The translations under genes and the position numbers were made by a program. 64,000 nt of DNA from Pedobacter yulinensis (GTDB lineage Bacteria > Bacteroidota > Bacteroidia > Sphingobacteriales > Sphingobacteriaceae), in the NCBI RefSeq assembly GCF_003029735.1, contig NZ_KZ686272.1, forward strand, positions 110,618 to 174,617, written 5' to 3'. This document shows positions 54,272-60,580 of the stretch, one piece after another (the first letter of the stretch is position 1; each line of letters begins with the position of its first letter). The notes under the pieces were generated by a model. The model was not told where the DNA came from. It saw only the letters and a program-made list of their open reading frames with translations, and did no database searches.

Positions 54272-55000
54272 ATGAAATTAAGTTTGAACCATAAGAGTCC
54301 GGTCCCCCTGCATGTGCAGGCAGAGTTGCTGCTGCGCGAGCTGATTAAACAGCCCGAGTATGCTGGAGGTAAGCTGCTGCCCAATGAAGTGGACCTTGCC
54401 AAAGAACTCGCCATTTCGCGTACCACGATTCGTTACGCGATCAATAAGCTGGTTTCTGAAGGACTGGTTACGCGCAAAAAAGGTGTGGGTACGAAGGTGA
54501 CGGGGATGTCGGTGAGTTCAAAATCAAATAACTGGCTTAGTTTTTCGCAGGAAATGGAGGCCCGGGGCATACCGATCAAGAATTTTGAATTGCATCTTAC
54601 CTGGGAAACGCCTACCGAAGAAATCGCCAATTTCTTTGAAGTAGGGAAGGACCGCAAAATCCTGAAAATGGAGCGGCTGCGCGGCCGGCCCGAAGAACCT
54701 TTCGTATATTTTGTGTCGTATTTCCACCCGCGTATTGGCCTTACCGGCGAAGAAGATTTCAAGCGTCCGTTGTACGATATCCTGGCAGATCACAAGGTAA
54801 TTGCCAACCTGTCAAAAGAGGAGATCAGCGCCAGAGGAGCAGAAAAAAACATCGCCAAAAAACTCGGGGTTGAGCCCGGTAGTCCCGTGCTGGTGCGCAA
54901 ACGTTTTGTTTTTGACCAGGGCGAGCGGCCCATCGAGTTGAACTGGGGCTATTATAAGGCAGATAGTTTTGTGTACACGGTAGAAAGCCGCAGAAACTAG
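54272..55000 (+). CDS. GntR-family regulator with UTRA ligand domain
   Basis: A 242-residue transcription regulator. I start at the ATG at 54272; in-frame sequence further upstream crosses into the divergent intergenic region and does not look coding. DNA-binding winged helix: PVPLHVQAELLLRELIKQPEYAGGKLLPNEVDLAKELAISRTTIRYAINKLVSEGLVTRKKGVGTKV (about residues 8-75), in which EVDLAKELAISRTTIRYAINKL is the recognition part. UTRA domain (about 95-235): LKMERLRGRPEEPFVYFVSYFHPR, LGVEPGSPVLVRKRFVFDQGERPIELNWGYYKAD. UTRA domains bind small sugar phosphates, so mannose-6-phosphate is a plausible inducer. It faces away from PMI and is likely to control that operon. Confidence 0.9.
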   Translation: MKLSLNHKSPVPLHVQAELLLRELIKQPEYAGGKLLPNEVDLAKELAISRTTIRYAINKLVSEGLVTRKKGVGTKVTGMSVSSKSNNWLSFSQEMEARGIPIKNFELHLTWETPTEEIANFFEVGKDRKILKMERLRGRPEEPFVYFVSYFHPRIGLTGEEDFKRPLYDILADHKVIANLSKEEISARGAEKNIAKKLGVEPGSPVLVRKRFVFDQGERPIELNWGYYKADSFVYTVESRRN

Positions 55001-55089
55001 GGGCAATGTGCCCGAGGACTTAAATTTCAGGCGCCCATTCTTCTCCGCACCGGGGAATGAGTATATTGGTGCAATCAAATCCCCTTGTT

Positions 55090-55644
55090 ATGTTTCTTCA
55101 ATTCACCGGGCGCTCGGGTGCAGGAAAAACAACGCTGGCCATGCGAGTCTGTGCGCTGCTTGAAAGAAGGCAGATAGCCTGTCAGGTCATAGATGGTGAT
55201 GTGTACCGGCAAACCTTGTGTAACGACCTGGGTTTTTCTGCTGCCGACCGCGCAGAGAACATCAGGCGATTGGGCCAGCTGGCAGCGCAAATTTCGGCGA
55301 CCGGTCAGGTAGCCATTCTCTGTGCGATCAACCCGTTTGATCAGGGCAGACAGGCCCTGGAGGCCAGGTATAACGCATTAACCATCTGGATCGACTGCAG
55401 CCTGCCTGTGCTGATTAAGCGGGATACAAAGGGGCTTTATCGCCGGGCATTGCTGCCGTTGGCCGACCCCCTGCACATTGCCGACCTGCTGGGGCCGGGC
55501 GATCTTTACGAAAACCCCCGGCAAGCGGCGCTGCACATCCGCACGGACCATTGCAGCATTGCCGAAGCAGCACAGCAGATCACAGCTTTTATTCTTGCGG
55601 CACGGCAGCAGCCCGCAGCCGTTCCAGTTCATGGTATCCATTAA
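55090..55644 (+). CDS. Adenylylsulfate (APS) kinase-like P-loop kinase
   Basis: 184 residues from the ATG at 55090 (an ATG at 55057 would add 11 residues ahead of the first strand). The P-loop is FTGRSGAGKTTLA (about 5-17). APS kinase signatures are complete: DGDVYRQTLCNDLGFSAADRAENIRRLGQLA (about 34-64), which binds APS, and the lid-like IDCSLPVLIKRDTKGLYRRAL (about 108-128). The product would be PAPS, the sulfate donor for sulfotransferases. No ATP sulfurylase (CysD/CysN) or PAPS reductase is in the window, so it acts outside assimilation. Its last 56 bases overlap, on the opposite strand, the end of a hydroxylase-sulfotransferase gene that needs PAPS. Confidence 0.88.
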   Translation: MFLQFTGRSGAGKTTLAMRVCALLERRQIACQVIDGDVYRQTLCNDLGFSAADRAENIRRLGQLAAQISATGQVAILCAINPFDQGRQALEARYNALTIWIDCSLPVLIKRDTKGLYRRALLPLADPLHIADLLGPGDLYENPRQAALHIRTDHCSIAEAAQQITAFILAARQQPAAVPVHGIH

Positions 55645-57235
55645 AGGCTTTTTCGAGCAGGCCTGATGCGGTCTCCATAAGCTGTTCTGCTGCAAAAGGA
55701 CGGTCTGGAAATTTGGCATTGTACCGGCTTCGCTGCCTTACCTTTTCCAGGTATTCGGCTCGGGGGCATACCCGTGTTACAGACAGGAGGCTATTGAGCA
55801 AGAGTTCCGGCCCGTCATGGTAATTGAGTAAGGTCACCTTTTTATCCAGGTGCACCAGCGATAGAAATGCCCGGTGGTAGGCTTCCAGCACAGTGGCCAT
55901 GTGCAGATCCAGGTTACTTGTCCTGTCCGTTCCGGGATCGATGCCAAGCAACTCGTCAGGCACTACACCCGGCACGGCCTGCATACCCCGCAGTTTCTGG
56001 TGTGAACGCAGCACCTCGTCAGGTCTGCGGTAGACCAGGAAAAACGGAACATCGGGAAAGGCTTCGCGAAAGATAGCTGCAAAATGAATGTGCCAGCTAT
56101 CGGTTTTTATAAATACACGTTTTTCCCTGCCTGAACGTCGCTGTCCGTAAAAAGCCACGGCAGCCTGCAACAGGGCTACCGCTTCAGCACGCTGCATGCT
56201 TTTTCCGGCGCGCAGCAGGGCATCCAGGAAGGGCACTTCCGCCAGTACAATGTTCTCCGGGTCGAGCCCCAACAGTTGCGATAACAAGGTTGAGCCACAG
56301 CGTGACACATGGAAAATGACGCCAGCCGGCTGGACGCAATCCAGTTCAGGCGCCCATTCTGTCAGTACGTCAAGGCTCGTTTCTACTTTCAGGCCCGTGC
56401 CTGGCTGGTATTTCAGGCACTTGCTGACCGTCTCTGAAAAAAATGGATCGGTAAAAGGGACGCTGGCCGTATAAAGCCACTGGCAGGACGGCCGCCCGGC
56501 GCCAAGCAACCTGTAAGGAATCCATTCTTTCAGTAGACTTGCTGAATCGGGCTTGTCATGAAGCTGCAAACGAAGGTCTGCAGCCAGCTGCCTGGCCGCT
56601 GGGGTGTCCTGGTTGTCGAGCGCTTGGATCATGTGTGCCAGGGTTTGCTGGTCGTACTCCGGGGCGGTGCTGACACTAGCCGCTGTTTGCATGCAATGCT
56701 CCAGCCATTCGTTCACCTCGCAGTCGATAACCAGGTGCACGCGGTCTGAATCGCCTTCGTTGCTTACGCTGTGCGGCAAATTCGCATTAATGTACCAGCA
56801 CTCGCCAGTGTTCATAAAAAGTGGGGATCCTTTCAGTGTAAACCTTACCCGGTCATTGGTAAAAATCGGAATGTGCAGCCGCATTTCGCCTCTCTCAAAA
56901 GCGAGTTCATAGTCGCGATGGGTATTGACTGCCGATCCGGGCGCAAGATTGAGCAGCCGTACGGCACGCAGGCCGGCAGGCAGGCCCGCTAAAAACCGCT
57001 GCATGGCTGGCAGTTTACCGAGCAGGGGAGTATCCTGAAAGCTACCCAGGTTTCCGGCATCTGCATAAGGCATAGCCGCATTGCCGCCCGGAGCGCGAAG
57101 GGCAATTACGGTCCAGCTTCCTGTAAAGTCGCTGGGCTTGTAATGATTTTGCCAGGCCTGGTCCAGGGTCCGGGCAACTTCTTCGCGCAGCTCATTAATG
57201 GGCACTTTGATGTTTAAGCGGGCAGAGACGATCAT
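55589..57235 (-). CDS. Fused Asp/Asn beta-hydroxylase and sulfotransferase
   Basis: A 548-residue two-domain protein without signal peptide. Residues 1-180 match the Asp_Arg_Hydrox (aspartyl/asparaginyl beta-hydroxylase) fold, a Fe(II)/2-oxoglutarate dioxygenase: AVNTHRDYE supplies His106 and Asp108, RLHIPIFTND gives the conserved His121 block, and ANLPHSVSNEGDSDRVHLVID gives His155 and Arg166/His167. Residues 300-540 match a PAPS-dependent sulfotransferase: VIFHVSRCGSTLLSQLLG (311-320) is the 5'-phosphosulfate loop, and FREAFPDVPFFLVYRRPDEVLRSH the 3'-phosphate loop. Both active sites look intact. A single polypeptide may hydroxylate and then sulfate the same side chain; that order is inference. 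It converges on the APS kinase gene. Confidence 0.85.
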   Translation of the reverse strand: MIVSARLNIKVPINELREEVARTLDQAWQNHYKPSDFTGSWTVIALRAPGGNAAMPYADAGNLGSFQDTPLLGKLPAMQRFLAGLPAGLRAVRLLNLAPGSAVNTHRDYELAFERGEMRLHIPIFTNDRVRFTLKGSPLFMNTGECWYINANLPHSVSNEGDSDRVHLVIDCEVNEWLEHCMQTAASVSTAPEYDQQTLAHMIQALDNQDTPAARQLAADLRLQLHDKPDSASLLKEWIPYRLLGAGRPSCQWLYTASVPFTDPFFSETVSKCLKYQPGTGLKVETSLDVLTEWAPELDCVQPAGVIFHVSRCGSTLLSQLLGLDPENIVLAEVPFLDALLRAGKSMQRAEAVALLQAAVAFYGQRRSGREKRVFIKTDSWHIHFAAIFREAFPDVPFFLVYRRPDEVLRSHQKLRGMQAVPGVVPDELLGIDPGTDRTSNLDLHMATVLEAYHRAFLSLVHLDKKVTLLNYHDGPELLLNSLLSVTRVCPRAEYLEKVRQRSRYNAKFPDRPFAAEQLMETASGLLEKAFNGYHELERLRAAAVPQE

Positions 57236-57403
57236 CGCGGTTGTGTAGTATTTTGGTTACAATAAAATTTAGCCATCTTGTCGGCGTATGAACAGCGGCA
57301 TCTTTCTGAGCAGGCACAGGACTTTATGATGGCCATTGGCTCATTCCGCTGGAACTCAATCCTGATCTGAAGTTAATCTTTTTTTCCGGCCCCAAAATTC
57401 CGC

Positions 57404-57434
57404 TTGTTTTTTTGCGTACCGGGAATTATCTTTA
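57404..57434 (+). promoter_or_regulatory. Candidate -33/-7 promoter of the formyltransferase operon
   Basis: TTG (57404-57406) and TATCTTTA (57427-57434, seven of eight positions of TAnnTTTG if the last G is A) are separated by 20 bases. Start of transcription would be near 57440, 17 bases before the small open frame at 57457. Confidence 0.45.
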
Positions 57435-57456
57435 TTCTTAAATCAAACCTAACGCC

Positions 57457-57561
57457 ATGAAGTCAATCCCTGTTGCTACACTGCGCTGCTTTTTCTTTTT
57501 TCCTGCTTACCCGGCACCCGTTTCGTCTTTCAAATCTGATAGTTTACTGAACTTCCGGTAA
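57457..57561 (+). CDS. Possible 34-residue peptide
   Basis: ATG to TAA, 34 codons, starting 22 bases after the candidate -7 box, after a typical A-rich leader (AAATCAAACCTAACGCC). The peptide is MKSIPVATLRCFFFFPAYP then APVSSFKSDSLLNFR: a basic start, a short hydrophobic core and a polar tail, like a truncated signal peptide. It may be a leader peptide, a precursor substrate of the modifying enzymes, or nothing. No family recognised. Confidence 0.28.
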   Translation: MKSIPVATLRCFFFFPAYPAPVSSFKSDSLLNFR

Positions 57562-57588
57562 TTTCCGGTCGCTCCCATCACGTCAGCA

Positions 57589-58569
57589 ATGAAAGTTATT
57601 CTGTTGAGTAGCCATGTTTGTGGTATACCTGTATTGCACCAGCTTTGTGCAGCGGGTGTACTGACCGGTGTTGCGTCTATAGACGAAACTACACCCTATA
57701 ACCTGCCGCTTGAGCAGGCTGCAGATGCGCTGCGGGTACCCTTCAGGCGAATGGCGCGACCTGATTTTGCGGTCGAGCTGGCCGGCTGGATCAGTGCTTC
57801 AGGGGCAGATCTTGTGCTGGTTTTCGGCTTTCGCTGGAAAATACCCGCGGCGCTGGCTGGCATTCCGCGTTTTGGTTTCATCAATATTCATTTCAGTTTA
57901 CTTCCGGCTTTTCGCGGCCCTGACCCCCTGTTCTGGCAGTTGCGTTCAGGCGGGCTTGGCAGCGGCATAACGCTTCACCAGGTCGACGAAAGTTTTGATA
58001 CCGGCCCCATACTGCTGCAGAAAGAGCTTGCGATTATTCCCGGCGAAACCAGGGGGATGTGTAGTGCAAGGTTCGCGATCGAAACGGTGCCCTTGGTCAA
58101 TGAACTGCTCAAAGCCCTTGATGCAGGCACAGTTGCGGCCCGGGTCCAGGATGGGCAGTCTGGCAGTACGCAGCGGCGGGTGCAGGAAACAGACCTGGCA
58201 ATAAACTGGGAAGAACATGCCGCTACCGATATCATCAACCTGGTTAACGCAGCCAATCCTGACTATCAAGGGGCTGTTACTGTGCTGAAAGGACAGGAAA
58301 TCAGGATACTCGAGGTTACTCCCGCAACGGCAGCTGGTCAGGCCAAGCACCTTCCCGGAACAATCGTATTGTCTCATCCTGATCAGGGCGTATTTGTAGC
58401 CTGCCTGGAAGGCTCGTACCTGCGCATCAATATCATCGCGACGCGTGATGGTGTCATTTCGGGATTCAAGCTGGCCGCAATGGGCATTATGCCGGGCGAA
58501 CGCCTGTCTACGCTTAGAACGGCGCAGTTTGGTGATCATGCAAAGAATCAACCGAATATCAAACTATAA
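57589..58569 (+). CDS. Formyltransferase of the PurN / methionyl-tRNA formyltransferase fold
   Basis: A 326-residue enzyme that uses 10-formyltetrahydrofolate to formylate an amine. The Rossmann-like catalytic domain has the full triad: Asn99 and His101 in FINIHFSLLPAFRGPDPL (HxSLLPxxRG) and Asp137 in VDESFDTGPIL. A C-terminal beta-barrel (about 210-310; ATDIINLVNAANPDYQGAVTVLKGQEIRILEV), like that of Fmt and sugar formyltransferases, follows. It is probably not the housekeeping Fmt: the start is different and it lies with APS kinase, sulfotransferase and tail-collar genes. The formylated substrate is unknown: a sugar amine, a peptide amine or an amino acid are possible. The tail-collar gene follows after 11 bases. 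Confidence 0.87.
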   Translation: MKVILLSSHVCGIPVLHQLCAAGVLTGVASIDETTPYNLPLEQAADALRVPFRRMARPDFAVELAGWISASGADLVLVFGFRWKIPAALAGIPRFGFINIHFSLLPAFRGPDPLFWQLRSGGLGSGITLHQVDESFDTGPILLQKELAIIPGETRGMCSARFAIETVPLVNELLKALDAGTVAARVQDGQSGSTQRRVQETDLAINWEEHAATDIINLVNAANPDYQGAVTVLKGQEIRILEVTPATAAGQAKHLPGTIVLSHPDQGVFVACLEGSYLRINIIATRDGVISGFKLAAMGIMPGERLSTLRTAQFGDHAKNQPNIKL

Positions 58570-58580
58570 AACTTAATGAC

Positions 58581-59186
58581 ATGACAGAACCTTATTTAGG
58601 AAGCATCGTATTGTGGGCACCCAATTTTGCACCACGTGGCTGGGCATATTGCCTCGGACAAACATTGGCGATCTCTTCAAACACAGCGCTCTTTTCGCTT
58701 TTAGGAACCACTTATGGCGGCAATGGTCAAACGACCTTCATGCTTCCTAATTTTGGTGGCCGCGTACCTGTCGGTGCGGGTCAGAGTCCCGGCACTTCGA
58801 ATTATACACTTGGGCAGGTTTCGGGAACAGAAAACGTAACGATAACGTTGGCACAGATGCCTATGCATACCCATGTCGCGTCAGGCACGCTGAACGGGAA
58901 CGTCTCTCTTGCTGCATCGGCTGCACAGGCCCAATCGCATACCCCCTCGACAGCGAACAACGTCCTTGCCTCGCCCTACGACCCCAATGCGGCTTCAGAC
59001 GTAAACGGGTACATCAGTCAGGCCGCTGGCGGTACGCTGGTGCCCTTGGCCGGCGGCTCGCTTAGCGGGAACGTTGCAATCACAGTCGGCGTGGCTGGCG
59101 GAAGCATGCCGCTCCCGATCATGCAACCTTATCTGGCAATTAACTACATCATTGCGTTAGAAGGCGTCTTCCCTTCACGAAACTAG
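58581..59186 (+). CDS. Phage tail-collar domain protein (microcystin-dependent-protein type)
   Basis: A 201-residue protein of the tail-collar fold. The N-terminal domain (about 5-60) has YLGSIVLWAPNFAPRGWAYCLGQTLAISSNTALFSLLGTTYGGNGQTTFMLPNFGGRVPVGAG, the full signature of the collar fold of phage tail fibres and of MdpB proteins. Residues 80-200 are Ser/Thr/Gly/Ala-rich repeats with PMHTHVASGTLNGNVSL and a final LPIMQPYLAINYIIALEGVFPSRN, conserved in the chromosomal non-phage members. No signal peptide. No phage genes are beside it, so it is not a prophage fragment; such proteins are often encoded next to modifying enzymes in Bacteroidota. Probable trimeric fibre or adhesin; function unknown. 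Confidence 0.88.
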   Translation: MTEPYLGSIVLWAPNFAPRGWAYCLGQTLAISSNTALFSLLGTTYGGNGQTTFMLPNFGGRVPVGAGQSPGTSNYTLGQVSGTENVTITLAQMPMHTHVASGTLNGNVSLAASAAQAQSHTPSTANNVLASPYDPNAASDVNGYISQAAGGTLVPLAGGSLSGNVAITVGVAGGSMPLPIMQPYLAINYIIALEGVFPSRN

Positions 59187-59197
59187 CACTTTAACTG

Positions 59198-59225
59198 GCA
59201 TGCGGGCCATGGCCCGCATGCTTTA
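59198..59225 (+). terminator. 24-bp perfect palindrome, likely terminator or attenuator
   Basis: Bases 59198-59221 read the same on both strands (start GCATGCGGGCC, centre CCATGG). The RNA could form a long hairpin with a tail of TTTAT. It lies between the tail-collar gene and the next gene, so it may end part of the transcripts and set their ratio. Confidence 0.7.
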
Positions 59226-59230
59226 TCTAT

Positions 59231-60388
59231 ATGAGAAAAATAAGGATCGGTTTGCTTATCCCGTATTCGGGGATTTTCAGAAACCTGCGTGCTGACTTCA
59301 GACAAGGCCTGCAACTCGGCCTGCGCAACTTGCCGGCAAATTACCAAATCGAGTTTGCGGAAGAGTTTATTCAAACCGGCGGCAAGCCTTTTGTGGAACA
59401 GGCGCTTAATAAACTGCTACTTTTTGATAACGTAGATATCGTGATCGGCGTAGCAGGAACGAAGGTCATTTTGCAATGCGCCGACATTTTTGAAAAACAC
59501 CGAACACCGGTAATCGCAGTCAATCTTGGCGGTTTTGTTCCGACCTATCAATTTCGTTCGGACTACCTGTTTCACACCAGCCTGGAGCTTTGGAAAAGCG
59601 AATGGGTGATGGGAAAATGGGCGCAGGTACACTTCGGCGCCGATCCGGCTGTTAGCCTTTCTTACTACGAGGCGGGATACAACATGCATGAATGTTACCG
59701 GTATGGTTTGCATGCTGCAGGCGCCGCAAGCGTCAAACTCAATTTTATCAGCAACATGACCACCCAGCCCGATACCCTGCCGCTCATCAACCAGCTGGAG
59801 ATCCTCAGGCCCGGACATACCCATGCCATGCTTTCAGGCAAAGAAGCCACAGAGTTTCTTTACCATTACAACCAGAAAAATATTTCTTCCAGAACGGCCC
59901 TCACAGTACATCCGTTTGTCACAGACGAGTGTCTCGAGTCTGCAGATCCGCTGGCCGCGGGATTTTACAGCGCGGCTACCTGGACATACCACCTTGACAC
60001 GGCAGAAAACAGTGCTTTCAAGTCAGGTTATGAATCGGCTTTTGCAGACCGGCCAAATGCTTACAGTATGCTCGCCTATGAATGCGGGCTGGCACTGAGC
60101 CAATCTGCAACCGCACTCGGGCAGCGTTCAGTTAACCGCGAATCGCTTGCGGAATCGCTGCGTGGGGTTTCAGCGCTTGGCCCCCGGGGCAATTTTTCGC
60201 TCAAAACAACGCCTTACGCTACCATGCATCCGGTTTACATCCGCATTTCAGAAGTCTCGAAAAAAACACAGCAACTGGAAAACCGGGTGGTAGACCAGCG
60301 CCCGGCTGTGAGCTGGGAGCAGCCGGATATCCTGGAAGCAGCCTATCAGAATACATCTGGCTGGCAGAACCCTTACCTGTGTGTATAA
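59231..60388 (+). CDS. Periplasmic-binding-protein-fold receptor (branched-chain amino-acid-binding type), no signal peptide
   Basis: A 385-residue protein of the Peripla_BP_6 fold. The first strand, RIGLLIPYSGIFRNLRADFRQGLQLGLRNL, begins at residue 3, so there is no signal peptide and no upstream in-frame start. The lobes are usual: VDIVIGVAGTKVILQCADIF (about 68-88), TPVIAVNLGG (about 92-101), VSLSYYEAGYNMHECYRYGL (about 142-160), HAMLSGKEATEFLYHYN (about 195). No permease or ATPase genes accompany it. It may bind an amino acid or peptide in the cytoplasm, as a sensor or as part of the tail-collar cluster. Ligand unknown. The absent signal peptide is the striking feature. Confidence 0.8.
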   Translation: MRKIRIGLLIPYSGIFRNLRADFRQGLQLGLRNLPANYQIEFAEEFIQTGGKPFVEQALNKLLLFDNVDIVIGVAGTKVILQCADIFEKHRTPVIAVNLGGFVPTYQFRSDYLFHTSLELWKSEWVMGKWAQVHFGADPAVSLSYYEAGYNMHECYRYGLHAAGAASVKLNFISNMTTQPDTLPLINQLEILRPGHTHAMLSGKEATEFLYHYNQKNISSRTALTVHPFVTDECLESADPLAAGFYSAATWTYHLDTAENSAFKSGYESAFADRPNAYSMLAYECGLALSQSATALGQRSVNRESLAESLRGVSALGPRGNFSLKTTPYATMHPVYIRISEVSKKTQQLENRVVDQRPAVSWEQPDILEAAYQNTSGWQNPYLCV

Positions 60389-60580
60389 CGACATAACCAA
60401 TATATATGAACCAAATTTTACTTTGATGACTTGCTTACACTTTTTCTTGCAAAGTTTTGCCCCCAGCAGTACTGTTTATGCCTGCGGCGGGACGGCACGA
60501 CTCCTGGCCATGCTGGCACCACATGTTCTGCATGTACAACCTGCATCTGTTTTTTCGCTCTCTAAAATCGCCTCAAACAT

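Larger units (their letters stand above)
57236..57588. other. Divergent intergenic region, 353 bp
   Basis: Lies between the hydroxylase-sulfotransferase gene (minus) and the formyltransferase gene (plus). It holds a probable plus-strand promoter (57404-57434) and a possible 34-codon gene, both listed separately. On the minus strand no complete -33/-7 pair is clear; TAAATTTT near 57262 is the nearest to a -7 box. Confidence 0.5.

Noticed and set aside
55090..57235. Sulfate assimilation operon
   Set aside because: No sulfurylase, PAPS reductase or sulfite reductase is present; the partner is a sulfotransferase.
58581..59186. Prophage, because of the phage tail-collar domain
   Set aside because: No other phage gene is nearby; the domain also occurs in many chromosomal non-phage proteins of this type.
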